Shown here: positions 34,651-46,852 of the stretch, in pieces
Layout of the letters: every line of letters starts with the position of its first letter
Numbering within the stretch: position 1 is the first letter of the stretch
Source: Ligustrum vulgare
Lineage: Eukaryota; Streptophyta; Magnoliopsida; Lamiales; Oleaceae
Assembly (NCBI GenBank): GCA_963555705.1
Contig: OY743174.1
Location: 24,865,608 to 24,929,607 of the forward strand
Direction: 5' to 3'
DNA: 64,000 nt
Notes under the pieces: generated by a model
Databases searched by the model: none
Seen by the model: the letters and a program-made list of their open reading frames with translations, nothing else
What the model was told of the DNA's origin: nothing
Made by a program: the position numbers and the translations under genes

Positions 34651-35145
34651 AATCACGGGGATAAACTGACACATCTAGTTTTTGCAGATTTTAGAATATA
34701 GAACACTCCTTTTTCTAAACACGCTATATTTTATGACTTCTTTATTATATTCAATAAAAATTATCTCATAATATTTTCATCCTTACAACTATCCTTAATA
34801 TATACCTCGAAAATCAAAATTTCTACAATTTATGAAGTTTAATTTAGCACCAAAATAACTTTTCATTCTAGATAACTAAATTATGTAGAATATAATAATT
34901 CTAATATGGATACACAAATAAATTGTTACTCATAATTACAGTATTTGATATCGAACTCTCTTCGTATATTTCATTTTCTTTCTACATATACAAAAATTAA
35001 TTACAAATTCCATTCAACCTCACTCATAAATAAATAAATAAAATAATATTAATTACAAAAAAATAAAAAACATCAATCAAACATATAAAGTAATTATGAA
35101 AAAGTGAAAGTATTCTAACTAAAAATGCAACTACAAATACAATAT

Positions 35146-35310
35146 CTAATCAAAGGCCAAGGGGGTTAGCCTAGTGGGGAGGTCACCCTTCACCAGGTTC
35201 CATACCTGAGTTCGAGCCTTGACGGGAAGATTTGGGAGGGTTTTATTCTAATCACAAATTCTCTCTCTACTCAATTATAAACAATGAACCTGGTAAAATA
35301 AATAAAACTT
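35146..35310 (+). mobile_element. tRNA-derived SINE
   Basis: The head contains a Pol III A box (TTAGCCTAGTGG, 35166-35177) and B box (GAGTTCGAGCC, 35208-35218) 42 bp apart, as in a tRNA promoter. A non-tRNA body and an A-rich tail (AAAATAAATAAAACTT) follow. TACAATAT occurs just before (35138-35145) and just after (35311-35318), a plausible 8-bp target duplication. The element is about 165 bp. Confidence 0.75.
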
Positions 35311-35372
35311 TACAATATATGCAACGATTCAAATGTAAGCAAAACAAATAAAATTTGATTCTTTTATGTGAA

Positions 35373-36151
35373 CTAGTAATAAGCACGTGCTTTGCACGTC
35401 TTACACATAATATGAACGATACTCGTAATGTTTTTGAAGGATTAAAATTGATTTTGAAAGTATTTGGGGTTATTAATATTCTTAAAGGAAAAGTTAAAGT
35501 TAAAATTGTACATTAACTATAGTTTTTAGAAAATTGAAATTTCTCAGAATTTCTCGAAATATATGTATGATAATTATTTAAAATATCCATTTAATAAATA
35601 AATCATGTGTCATATATCAAGAAGTAATCTGCATCATAAAATATTAGACATATTAAAAATTAATTTATAAAATATTTATGATAAATCGTATAATAAATAT
35701 GAAAAAATGAGCACAAGAAAGTTAAATTAATTTAAAAACATATTTTTATAATAAAAAAAGTTTAATATTATGCCTCTGTTTTAGTTCTGATTAAAATCTA
35801 ATTTTAACATCAAGTCAAATCAACAATTAATTTTAACCACAGAATTTATAGTGTCCACAATTTTTCAACTACATATCGCATCAATTTTTTTTAAAAAAAA
35901 TCTACCAAAAAAATTTGATTTTAATCTATACCAAACAGGGGCTATATAAATTTAAACAAAAATTTCAATTTTTCTTTTTTACATTCTTAATTAGCAAAAT
36001 ATCTCAACCTAAAAAAAAAAATCAAATGTTATGAATAATATTGATCGGAAACATATTAATTTAAAGGTAAAATGGGAACTCAAAAGTTTTCCAATTAATC
36101 CATTTTATATGTGTGTGTGTGTAGATTTAGATGTATATATATAGATATAGA
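35373..36151 (-). mobile_element. Short non-autonomous Helitron
   Basis: On the minus strand the 3' end is ACGTGC-AAA-GCACGT followed by CTAG (plus-strand 35373-35376). The 5' end is TCTATATCTATATATATA at 36151 with A before it. It is 779 bp with no coding content. 35775-35945 carries a repeat also seen at 15590-15740. Confidence 0.65.
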
Positions 36152-36587
36152 TTATTATATTATATAATTTATTGTAAAATATTAAATGATGGCAAATTAG
36201 GTATAGGAATAAAAAGTTTCTCCACTATCTACCTTTTTTTATAGACTAGTTGTAATCACGTGCATTGCACGTCTCACGTAAATGATATATGATGAGTATT
36301 AAATTTGAAGTTAAATTTATTTTAAGAAAATTGAGGTCATTAAGAATGTTAAAGGCAAAACTAAAATTGAAAATATTGATATCTCACAAAGTTTTGAATA
36401 GAGTGTTGTATCTTTTCCTCGATGAAACTTACCATAATGTACAGACATTATTAAATACCCAAATGAGGGAGAAAGGGAAAATTATTACTGAAATAATAAC
36501 AGGAAAGAGTACATGTATCACATATCCTGTACCAAATAGTCAAAATAATTTTATTTTATTGGAAAAAGATAAAAAATTGTTCGAAAC

Positions 36588-36735
36588 GAAATTTATATAA
36601 GTAATTATACACTAAGTAATAAGAAGAATTTTTGTGGAGGGCAAAAAAAAATGAATGCTAACGAAATTTATATAAGTAATTATATACTAAGTAATAAGAA
36701 GAATTTTTGTGGAGGGCAAAAAAAAAAATGAATGC
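36588..36735 (+). repeat. Tandem duplication, two units of about 73 bp
   Basis: The unit ACGAAATTTATATAAGTAAT...GTGGAGGGCAAAAAAAA with ATGAATGCTAA occurs twice in succession. The copies differ only in one base (ACACTA/ATACTA) and the length of the A run. Confidence 0.85.
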
Positions 36736-36989
36736 TAAATTCAATGCCAAAAGAATAGCCCATGCAAAGTACAACAGAAACTATTGAAATTTGTAATGGA
36801 AACTGATTTGGTGCATCTCTTCAACATTAAGTTTTGCAACATGTAAAGAGGCATTTATATGTAACATAAATTTGCTACAATATCTATATTGCAAGGCATG
36901 CATGGAATAAGTCACAGTTAAAGATTATACACAACTCCACACCCATCTATTAGAACTCCTCTAAAAAATTATATAAAAATGTTTCTGCC

Positions 36990-37105
36990 TCTATTCAGAC
37001 CAATGAAGATGTGTGGTTAAAAATTGAAGAGAGAAAAGATGTGTGATTAAAAAGTGATTTGAGAAATGTGCCGATTATAAACTGGATTATAAACACTTTC
37101 CCAAA
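36990..37105 (+). repeat. Dispersed MITE-like repeat, family M copy inside the Helitron
   Basis: Core GAAGATGTGTGGTTAAAAAT, GAGAGAAAAGATGTGTGATT, AAAAAGTGATTTGAGAAATG and TATAAACTGGATTATAAAC. Confidence 0.6.
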
Positions 37106-38118
37106 TACATTGACCTCTGGCGAACCAACAAAAATCTCAAGTTATAAACTTGCAATTGTAGAGGGCACTGGTTTAAAATGCTCAAACCACCACATAAATA
37201 AATCCCATAATTTATAAGTGATAAACATTCATAAATCTCAAGTCTTAATAGTCAGTAATACTTTTTAAGTATAGAAATGCATTTATGACTCACTCCATTA
37301 AGATGGAGTTTTCAGTATATGTATAGCTACAAAAATGGAGATATTACACTCAAAATGTAAGTATATACAGCAAACAGAAGATAACGTGGTTCAATAACAA
37401 ATTGGATACAATCATCTAAAACACGAATAAGTTTAAAACCATGGAATCAATTTAAACCTGACCAATGTATACCACTAACCACCTGAACAGGTTTGCTCCA
37501 CATCCGACCACCTGTAACCATGCTTCAAAATCACGGAATAAATTTTAAAGCTAACATTGACACATTACGAAACAAAAATCTTTGGGTTGCAAAGATACCA
37601 AAATTAAATGTCGCATAGAAGTGGATGCTAGAAGAAAAATAACTAAAATAAAGGGTTTTAAGTTTAAAAATATAATAGGTTAATCGAGCCTCTCAAAGTC
37701 CAGTAAATGGTCAATTGATGAAAATCACAAGAAAGATGATAGCATAAGAAAGTCCACACTCAGTAAGTCTAACTTCATGAAATTATCCATTCCATCAACT
37801 TTGAAATTTCCATCTCCATCTATTCAATGAGTTGAACAACATCTATAGCTTTTATCTGAATGGATAAGAACAACAATTGCATTAGCAGTACCATAAACAT
37901 AGCTTGGATTGAACTATTAATTTCATAAGGCTTCTTTCTAACTTCTTATGACAGCATGAATGGTTATATTGCCAAAATGAGAATTTTGCATCTGTTGTAG
38001 ATTTAAGTAAAGCAAAAGGCTATAATGAATTAAAGAAAATCAATATTCTTATCTACGCATGAATACATACACATACACAGGTAGACACATGCACATAGCC
38101 ACACACACGGGGGTTTAC

Positions 38119-38352
38119 CATAATTTCACGAATAGCAGCGAGAGAGACGCCATCTCCATCTTTAGACTGCTTGAACTTCTTGATTGCAATGGGTTTTGAG
38201 CGATTCGACTTTACCTTCTCCAAGAAAAACAACCCATAAGTATCCTCCCCGATTTTTCCAATCACATCGTACTGCTCCAGCTACTCAGGCTTGTTACTAC
38301 TGCTATTGTTGTTAGAATGGGAATTCGGGTTATTTGCCCTTCCATCCCCCAT
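38119..38352 (-). pseudogene. Captured exon 1 of CDKE (CDK8-type cyclin-dependent kinase)
   Basis: The 78 codons read MGDGRANNPNSHSNNNSS..NKPE, a TAG stop where the family has W, then [20 protein letters not shown], then [19 protein letters not shown] and AIREIM. A splice donor GTAAAC follows directly at 38118. The parent is the kinase of the plant Mediator kinase module. Visible damage includes the stop at 38281-38283 and glycine loop GEDTYG for GEGTYG. The ATP-binding lysine in AIKK is kept. The cyclin-binding helix motif is altered to SLAAIRE. No second exon follows in the element. 38353-38640 is probably the captured leader. Confidence 0.85.
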
Positions 38353-38773
38353 GTTCAATATAGTGAATGAATCCAGTAAATATTGCTTAAATTGAAATCC
38401 ATAAATTCGGAATCGTTGCTCAAGTCATCCAATCGAGTGCTTAATCAGAGAAAAGTGTACTATTTCGATTCGTTTGATTTCTTCTCTCTGCTATCGAGGT
38501 TGTTTGGTTGCTAGGATCTGGCGATGGGCGACGCCGATGGGAGGCGGCGATGGGCAGAGTCTTTTTTCAATGGGGGAGGAGAAGCATAATGGGTAGAGGT
38601 AGCGTCGTTATCTTTTGTGTAACCTAAGTTTTTAATTGGCAAGGAGGAGGGTCTAATTGGTATAAAGTTAAAAAAAAAAAATGAGGACAAAATTGGAATG
38701 TGAAAGATTCTTCCACATCCATACTTTTTAAGTTAGTAGAGATGTAGATGTAGATAGATGTAGATGTAGATTA

Positions 38774-38970
38774 CTAATGCTTATCATAAAAATAATTCTA
38801 GGGAAACATTTCTAATCAACATTTTTAAGTGAAATTGTAACATGACGCACATACATTCGACGGTGTAAATAACTATCCTACCACTTACTTTTTTATCACA
38901 CAATGTATGTGCGTCATGTCACAATGTAACTTAAATATGTCTCCCTAGAATTACTCTTATCCTAATGATT
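38774..38970. mobile_element. Fold-back MITE with long inverted arms
   Basis: About 80-bp arms are near-complementary: the left arm has AATAATTCTAGGGAAACATT and AACATGACGCACATACATT. The right arm, inverted, has AGTAATTCTAGGGAGACATA and GACATGACGCACATACATT. A short loop of about 35-40 bp joins them. It starts just outside the Helitron 5' end. Confidence 0.7.
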
Positions 38971-39734
38971 ATCTAATTAAACACTATATAGGAAGAGTGT
39001 GTCGAGAATCTGGTTCTACACATTATTTTCTCGTGCCAATTTTTTAGTTATGCTATGTAGTGTAATTTGTGTATAATTAACAGTTGATAATCTAATTTTA
39101 ATCAATATTTCTCTCGAGGTAAGCCAAATATATTCCTAAGCACGATCCGAAGTATCCCTATCTTGAATTCATATGCAAAGTAATTCATTCAATTGCAAGA
39201 TTACCTGTTTGATTACACAAATCATAAACTATTATTCCTCGTTTATTGAGCATTGTCTTGGTGATTGCAATGTTCTAGACCTATTTCGAATCTTTTAAAA
39301 ATAAAATAAGCAATATATTATCTAAATTGTGATCAAACATCTAACTAATCAATAAGAATCTATAACGTAAGTCAACTAAATAACTGGTTTTTGAATTGAA
39401 ATTGTGAAAAGGTTCTTGTCTTTTTCTCGAATTTAATGTGTTTGGCCTAACATCTCTATAATGAAAAAGAAACAAAAGATTTCAAAATTCATTACCGGGA
39501 ATATCTAAGTTAAGGAGTAGATGTAAAATCAATTTCTTGCTTTGAATATTAAATCTCAAGATTTGAATATTCAATATCACGATGTTATTTTCCTTTAATC
39601 TCTTCCTAATATTGTTCAAGTTGTAGAATCAAGAATGTTAATTGGAAGTCCACATAGTAGGTTAAAACATCGGACAAATTGCTTTCCAAAACTTGAACGA
39701 CATAAAAAAGAAACAAAAGCTTCACTTAATTTAG

Positions 39735-40045
39735 TACAATGCGATGCATGGCACTATGTTGTGTGATCGCGTGATACATCATACGTATGTTCTTTTTTGC
39801 CAAACATGCCTTGCAATCGTATGGGCTATTGTCCTACAATCACATGCCTCAATATTGGAGTTTCGTGAAGTTCGATATTTGATTTCTATTGCTTTGTCAT
39901 CTCTCATTCATTATATTATAGCTTCTACTCGTTTGTGATCTATCATCCCTAAGTAGTATCCTCGTTTGTGATCTATCATCTCTAAGTAGTATCTAGATAG
40001 CTTACAATCTCAAGTATAGCCATTATTGAGATTTACTTCTCTTGT
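39735..40045 (+). repeat. Possible degenerate LTR fragment with GCGATCGC-like sites
   Basis: 39740-39850 contains TGCGATGCATGGCA, GTGTGATCGCGTGATA, GCAATCGTATGGGC and CAATCACATGCC, which recall the degenerate palindromes of the family D LTR. A tandem pair of 33-bp units (CTCGTTTGTGATCTATCATC...) lies at 39927-39992, and TGTATCAG near 40044 could be a worn primer site. No gag follows. Confidence 0.3.
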
Positions 40046-40094
40046 ATCAGTTTTTTGATTCACCTTAAGTGGTCACCTTATTAAGTTCTTATTG

Positions 40095-40935
40095 GGGGTG
40101 GGCAAAAAATTCGGAACCGATATGACCAAACCGAAAAAATCGAAACCGTATGGTTTTAAAAAAACAAAATAGGAAATCGGTTTTGAAACCGAGAACCGAT
40201 TGGTTTTCGAATCGGCTCTCAGTTCCGCTTTTAGAACCGAAAAACCAAAGTTAGAACCGGTCTTTAATCCCTATTTATTTTTTTTAATGGTCTTAATTGG
40301 TTGTCCTAAAACTAAAAATCAAAAGATTTTGTAATTTTTTTGGGTAAAGTGAAAATTATTAATTTTTTTAAATGAAATTTGTTACGTCTCTAACTCATTG
40401 TAACATTTAACTTCACACTCGAACTGAATTTTTTAGTAAATGAAAATCGAATGAGACTAACTTTTTAATAAACGAAGTTGTAAATAACCATGATGGAGTT
40501 AATTAAATATCTAAATACAAATATAAAACAATCAATAATAATGCATGTAAAACTCATGATTCATCCCACAAGTTTACTATATTGCCATGCTCGAAAATCT
40601 TTCTAGGCCATTTGTTTTCTATTTTGGTTTATGAATATCTTCTGTTTCATGGAGAATCCTATACTTTCATCGGGGTGAAAGGATTTTCGAAATCCTTGAT
40701 CTTGGTATATTTCAGGTTATTGGCTCACTTCCCGAGGTCTGATACTTCTCAATAAGGCTCCAGAAAAATAATTATTATTGTAGAATCGAATTATAACTGA
40801 AACCGAACCAAAATTGAATGGTTTGGTTCTTGCAATTAAATGGAAACGAATGGTTCCATTTTATAAGAACCGAAAAAGTATGGTTCGATTTCGGTTCTTA
40901 AGATACCCGAACCAAACCACCCGACGCCCACTTTT
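40095..40935. mobile_element. hAT-type MITE with GGTTCGG/CCGAACC-rich arms
   Basis: The left end GGGGGTGGGCAAAAAATTCG and inverted right end AAAAGTGGGCGTCGGGTGG are flanked by the 11-bp direct repeat AGTTCTTATTG (40084-40094 and 40936-40946), which can contain an 8-bp hAT duplication. The arms are rich in AACCGA/TCGGTT on each side. The interior (40270-40790) has no coding frame. Confidence 0.7.
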
Positions 40936-40946
40936 AGTTCTTATTG

Positions 40947-41455
40947 TGAGTGGAGCTAGGCAATCTAAATACATGTTTTACCATGGTTGAAAACATATGC
41001 CTTTGTTTTGCCTTATTCTAATGATGGGATCTATTAGTATGTATAGAGTATTCACTTGAATATATATGACATTTTTGTATATACATTTATACAAAACATG
41101 TATACAAATTATATATGTATAATGCTAATCTAATAGTTGCCTAAAATGAAATCCTCAATTAGGATTCGTCATAAATTGTAATAAATAACTTTCATCATTA
41201 CACTGCTACGTAGGTAGAGACATAATATATAAGTACATTATCAGTCATCGAGAATAAAAATCAAAAGTTAGTATATTACATTCAATCAATCCAAGATAAA
41301 CAAAATAAAAAGAACATAGCTTCTTCATCAATATCAAGAATAATCTAAAATAATGAGCAATTACAAAGAAAATTAAAACATGAGAATTTGTCCATTAAGA
41401 GCTTCAATATAAGAAAAATATAACTTCTTCACCTAATATAATATAAAAATGTTTA
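40947..41455. other. Intergenic, no feature recognised
   Basis: AT-rich, without protein-like frames or clear repeats. Confidence 0.4.

Positions 41456-41507
<52 letters not shown>
41456..41507. repeat. (TTA)n microsatellite
   Basis: An uninterrupted run of about 17 TTA triplets. Confidence 0.9.
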
Positions 41508-41508
<1 letters not shown>

Positions 41509-43719
41509 TAAATAGGGAAATTAGATTAATTTCGTTATGAGATATAATAAAGCAAATCGACCCCTTTAAATTAGGGCTCTCAATAATGATTTTAGTTAAA
41601 TATTTTGTAGGAAAATGACCCACTTTAATTTTGTTGTACCCTAATTTATATTTTGTAGTTGAAGTATTACATAATATCACCTGACTAAATTAAAATTTAT
41701 ATATATGATAGGCAAGGAGTGATAATCATTCTATTTCGACTCCAAGCGGATATTAGTGGTGCAAAATATTGAGGAATAAAATCGTGAATTCTAGGATATC
41801 CAAGGAGTGAGGTAAATAACATTTCAACTCCAATACAAAACATAATATTTATATTATTATGTGCTCCTACGTGACTATGTGAGATATATTGTTGGTGCAA
41901 AATAAGTGAAATATGATGTGCAAAATATTTATATACGGTGAAAGCATGTGAAGCATGATTTTGATGAGATAATATTTTATTAATGCACATGGATATTATT
42001 AGAATGCCATGTTACGTGATTATAACATAAAATTGGTGTACTCATATATGTTGGCATTCATGAGTATTAATATGTGTATTATGTAGACTTAGAAGAAGTC
42101 TTTCATGAATAGTAAAGAAAGAGATAATGAGTATATGGAGAAATAATACGTGGATGATAATAGAATCACCATACGTGTGTACTGTACTTTACTTCGCGTT
42201 TGGATATATACACTCGCTTGAGACTCCCGACGGTTATTAAGGGTAGCCGATGATGGGGTGGTGGCGGTCCCGCGCCGCTATACAGGTGGTGTTGGGAGGT
42301 CTCTTGGTAACCTTGGGACTGCTGATCGGCACGTCGAGCACCGTATATAATAGGTCAGGTCTGATTGATATAATATAATTCCCAGTGCAGTATCTTGAGT
42401 CTCGGTGAGCGACAATTGATACAAACTTTGGAGTCTTGAATCTCTGTGGGGGGATGATGGACCACAGACACTGAAAGGGGCATGTTATCGACCATGTTAA
42501 TATTTGAGCTCATATGGTACAACATAGTGGGATTCCGGCCCAAAATAGAAAATTTGGATAAATTGAGATAACGAGAAAGGAGTATGGGAAAGAGATCGCT
42601 GTGAAGGCTTCATGCGCATGCTCATATATGTTGTTATTTACTGAGCATTAGCTCATATAGTTTTACATTGTAGATGTGACTATGCATGAATTGGAAGTTG
42701 TGTCATCTATCAAATGAAGGGACGATTGTGTCCTAGGTACCTTGGTTCATGGGTCTATTAACCAGGAAAACCCAAAAATTGTCATAACTACTTTTAAATA
42801 GTTTTATTTTGTTTCAAAATTGTTGAATATTTTTAAATACCTAATTCCTGGAAATCTTCTGCTCCCCGCTCTTTATTCTATGTTTTAAATAGATATTTTT
42901 ATATCAACTTCTAACTCTAATATTTTTGTATTATAGTTAGTTTGTATTGTTTTCTTCTAAACTAAAGTACAAATGAAATTTCAGAGATAAATACTTATTT
43001 TTAATAATGTCACAAATGTTGTAAAATGCATCTACCTTTGTTGTAGCTCATCGACATGCGTTATAGATGAGTTTATTTACGTGGTACTTATCACTGATGT
43101 TATTATGCTAAATTTTCCTAAATAATAATTGGAAAAAATAATTTCTTGTCACAAAATTAATTTATATAGTTTATATAATTTATAGTACCTTAATAAAAAC
43201 TAACGTTCACGTTTGATAATATTACTATTGAATTTTCAAATATTTTATCTTCATGTAATTGTTCTTCATTGTCACTCAAATCACCCACGCCCACATACAT
43301 AGCCATCGACAAGTGTTATTTCCATTTTATTATTGTTGCGAAAGTGTAGTACTTTTTACATATTACTCATCAATCAATCAAATCGAAGCTCATATAATTG
43401 ATTGGTAATGTCTAAAATATTTAAAACGTTACAACATTCCAATTTTTACACTAAACTAATTACTACACTAAACAATATTATGACTCAACACAAAATATAC
43501 GAATTATAAATGGACAACTAAAATGTGTAATTCTTACTATATGATATGCTTAAATTTTTATTATTAATTTTATGATGAATTATAAATTATTATCATGATT
43601 CAAAAGTTTCTCAGGTATTGGTACTAAATTGTTGGACTTAATGAGATGGAAACTGCAATTGGCTTGTTATATTCGGATTTTGAAAAGTCAAAGTTTTATT
43701 AGGAATTTATTAATGAACT
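41508..43719. other. Noncoding, possible old LTR material
   Basis: 42180-42360 is GC-richer (CCCGACGG, GGTCCCGCGCCGC, GGCACGTCGAGC) and 42640-42665 reads TTTACTGAGCATTAGCTCAT, wording I associate with noncoding retroelement sequence. I cannot delimit an element and find no protein-like frame. Confidence 0.3.
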
Positions 43720-44315
43720 GAGTATTTCCAACAGATTCTTTATATTTAGAGAGTATTTTTCACACTTTAGAGAGAATTTATAAATTTAGAGAGCTATTTT
43801 TTTAAATTATTCCAATAGCCTCTTTATATTTTCCTCTATATTTTTCTTTTTCCAAAGAGCATTAATTTTTTTCCCACAAATTTTGTTATTCCTCTAGTTC
43901 TAAATAAACATCTTCCCTGTCAAGTATTCTCATTTGAGCTATTGTACTGATTTTCATTCCTATCAATTACAAAATTCACGTTGCTGGTTTTCCAAAAAAA
44001 AAAAAAAAATTTCATGTTGAAGAAAAATTACAAACACAGAGAACAAATATACACACATATGAATATAGCGTGGACGGTGGATACAAGGATAGTTGAAAAT
44101 GGGGTTGATAATTGTACATTATATTTAATAAAGAAATATGGAGGGTATTGAAAAGTAAAATATTTCAATGTATTTAATAATAAAGAGTGAGTTTGGCGTC
44201 AAACTCACTCTTTAAATTTAAAAGTTAATTTAAAGAGGCTGCTGGAGTATTATTTTAGGACCTTGCTCTTTAAATTAAAGAGAATTTTGAGTTTAAAGAG
44301 TCTGCTGGAGATGCT
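43720..44315. mobile_element. MITE-like element with CTCCAACAG ends
   Basis: The left end GAGTATTTCCAACAGATTCTTT (43720) and inverted right end AAGCATCTCCAGCAGACTCTTT (ending 44315) match at 17 of 22 positions. Sub-terminal TTTAGAGAG/CTCTTTAAA motifs repeat on both sides. I could not establish a target duplication. Confidence 0.55.
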
Positions 44316-44734
44316 TTAAGTGGAAAAACATTAATATAGATATAACGGAAGTGCTAATATATTTGATTTGTCCACATGACAAAAAATATTTAAGATTGCG
44401 TGGATACCATTTTATTTTGTATTATCACCCGAAATAATTTTTGAAAAAGTCGATGATCTCAAATAACAAATTGATATGTTATATTTCAATTTATTATTGA
44501 ATCTCACTACTCAATAATTGAAGTTGTCCAATAAGTTTTGTACACTAATAAATGTTGATATCCCAATATAATAGAAAAAGTTTCACAAAACAATCAATAT
44601 AACAATAATCTAAATACATACAAATTAAACAAAGCATATAATTAATACCTTTTGGCATGAAACTGTATGCTTTGTTTAACCTCACAAAAGCCTACGTCTC
44701 AACGTCTTTAAATATTAGTATGTAACATATAAAA

Positions 44735-45690
44735 CAAATGTAAATAATGATTTTAATGAAAAAAAATGATGAGACTTTTAATCGTAGGATGAATTAAGGG
44801 TTTCGATAAAAAGTTAAGGATACTGTTCGTAAAAGAAAAAATAAATTATGTGGTTAAAATAGTCTACCAAATCTATACAATTTAATTTCAATGAATGAAT
44901 GAATACAACTTTATTTTCATTGTAAAGTAAACTTAAATTGTGATAAATAAAACATTAGAAAATAATTGTTTATCGAAGGATGAACAAGGAATTTTTTAAA
45001 AATTGTAAGGACAATATATGTAATTTAAAGTTATCTCTCCCTTTAATGGTCTTTTAGAATTAGTATAGAAAAATATTGATTTTAATGGAAAAAAGAGACT
45101 TTCAGCAATATGATGAACTATGGGTTTTAATGAAAATTAAGGATATTGTTTAGTAAAAGAAAAAATTCTACAGTCAAAATTATCTATCAAATATTCACAT
45201 TTAAATTTCAATAATTGAATATAACTTTAATTTCATTGTTAGGTAAAACTAAAATGTGATAAACAAAATATTAGAAAATAATTGTATGATTAAGGATGAA
45301 TAAGGAATTTTAAAAAAACTTTTAAGGACAATAGAGTTCAGAAAAGTTTTAGAAGTAGAGATGGCAACGGGGCGGGTACCCCGCCCCACAATTTTTTTTT
45401 TTTTTATCCCAAACCTGTTCCACGCCTCGCGAATTTTGAGGTACGGGGTGGGGTGAGTCGACTGGCTGCCATGTTTAATTTTATTTCTTTGTATTTTTCC
45501 TTTCCTATATATATTTTATGTTAATTAATTCGTGGGGGGGGGGGGGGGGCAGGCCTAAACCTACCCCCTCCCTATGACCCGCGCAGGTCACTTGAACCTG
45601 CCCCTCGCCACCCCGCGGGGCAGGTACCCGTCAGATTCAAGGCGGGTAGGGTATTTTTGCCATCTTCTTTTAAAAGTAGTATAGATATAG
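44735..45690 (-). repeat. Tandemly repeated Helitron-like terminal segments
   Basis: A unit of about 330 bp (44735-45069) with ATTTTAATGAAAAA, AAGGATATTG and GTGATAAA(T/C)AAAA blocks is followed by a second (45070-45358), and a short third part begins at 45753. Each unit is bounded by a TAGTATAGA motif, which on the minus strand reads TCTATACTA, like a Helitron 5' end. 45669-45692 extends it to TCTATATCTATATCTATACT. Confidence 0.5.
45359..45665. mobile_element. MITE with AGATGGCAA ends and GC-rich GGGCGGG arms
   Basis: AGATGGCAA at 45359 and TTGCCATCT ending at 45665 are perfect 9-bp inverted ends. Both arms contain GGGGCGGGTACCCC-like sequence. The flanks TTTTAGAAGTAG and TTTTAAAAGTAG are similar but offset by two bases, so the duplication is not certain. 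A run of 16 G lies inside at 45534-45549. Confidence 0.6.
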
Positions 45691-45699
45691 ATATAGATA

Positions 45700-45702
45700 T
45701 AA

Positions 45703-45754
<52 letters not shown>
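45700..45754. repeat. (TTA)n microsatellite
   Basis: About 17 triplets of ATT/TTA directly outside the Helitron-like terminus. Confidence 0.9.
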
Positions 45755-45757
<3 letters not shown>

Positions 45758-46180
45758 AAACTCTGCAAAATAATTGTATGATTAAAAGTGAATACAATTT
45801 TTTTTTTTTAATTTTAAATGGACGATATAATCAAAAATTGTTTCTCCCTTTTTTTTAATAAGAAATAGTGTAGATAAATAAGGTAGTTTTATTGTCGCAA
45901 TATTATAATTGCAGTTAAATTTTCTAATCTGTACTCATCCTAGCAATTATTTTTCTAATTTCTTCATTGAATTATTATTTTTAACCTTCTATTAATTTGT
46001 ACACCTCGTCCTAGAATATAGACTTATGTCAAAATATTTGATTTTATGCTTTGAAATGAGTAAAAAAATATTTTTCAACTATTTTTTATTTATTTCTTAT
46101 TTAAAAAATGATGGAAAATAAGTTATTTTACATCATTTCAATGGACTTTTTGGGCATGAACTGATATTAAATACAAAATG

Positions 46181-46852
46181 TGTTGTTTCGCGCGGAAGTC
46201 ACCTCACTAACAATTACCAAAGGGGGATCAGACGAATGTGTAAGGAACAAACCTCTCGAGACAAAGTCCCAAAGAGGGGTGCTATATTTATGAAGATTAC
46301 AGTGAAGATAAAACACCTCCAAGGGGCGCAAACACACAAATTACACTAAGAATTTGATGATAAAAGTAAAGATAAAGAAAATTACATATTCTCTTGTTGA
46401 GATTTGATTGATTGGTCCTTCTAAATGACTAAGTTTTTACAATATATACAAATGCATGAACTTCCTTCAACCACTGTCAATATTTGAATATTTGGTTTGC
46501 CGCCTTGATTTTTAATACTTGCATGGATTAATTTGCTTCCTCCACGTTGCATAACTGTCGCCCACGTCCTTGTAACATTCGCTTGCCACGTCGCTCTAAG
46601 TAACCTCCACAATTCGTCATTTCAACTGCTACCTTCATCAACAACTGATTATGTGATCATAAGACAAGTGTCAAAACTACTTCTACTTGCTTAGTTGCCT
46701 GACTGCTTCATTGCTCGCTCTGTCGCCCAAATATCCCAGCTGCCATACAATCGCCCAATCGTCCAATTTCTTACCTATAATGAGCTCTTAACGCTGGTCC
46801 TCTTTTGGTTTGGGACAATGTTTAGGCCTCTTGTATTTTTTGGGCGTCAACA
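46181..46852 (-). repeat. 3' LTR of gypsy element B
   Basis: Ends TGTTG (46181) and CAACA (46852) form perfect inverted repeats. Just inside the element on the minus strand stands the polypurine tract GGGGGGTAAT (46853-46862), where plus-strand DNA synthesis would start. The other LTR of B must lie beyond 64000, because element A interrupts B at 56393. The LTR contains a few CGCCCA-type repeats (46730-46765) but no TTACGGCCGTAA sites. Confidence 0.75.

Larger units (their letters stand above)
36246..38770 (-). mobile_element. Non-autonomous Helitron carrying a CDKE exon
   Basis: On the minus strand the 5' end is A followed by TCTACATCTACATCTATCTA (38770). The 3' end is the palindrome ACGTGCAATGCACGT, a 9-10 base spacer, CTAG (plus-strand 36246-36249) and T. 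It is 2525 bp with no Rep or helicase. It contains the 5' part of a CDKE gene (38119 to about 38640) in the same orientation as the element, the arrangement expected of Helitron gene capture. Confidence 0.8.

Noticed and set aside
35160..35235. Functional tRNA gene
   Set aside because: A and B boxes are present, but no acceptor stem or full cloverleaf can be formed. The sequence continues into an A-rich tail with flanking direct repeats, so it is a SINE.
38053..38265. Intact CDKE kinase gene
   Set aside because: Only exon 1 is present, with an in-frame stop upstream of the open part, and the segment is bounded by Helitron ends.
41453..41680. Frames with poly-Ile runs here and at 45588-45797
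   Set aside because: Translation of TTA/ATT microsatellites.
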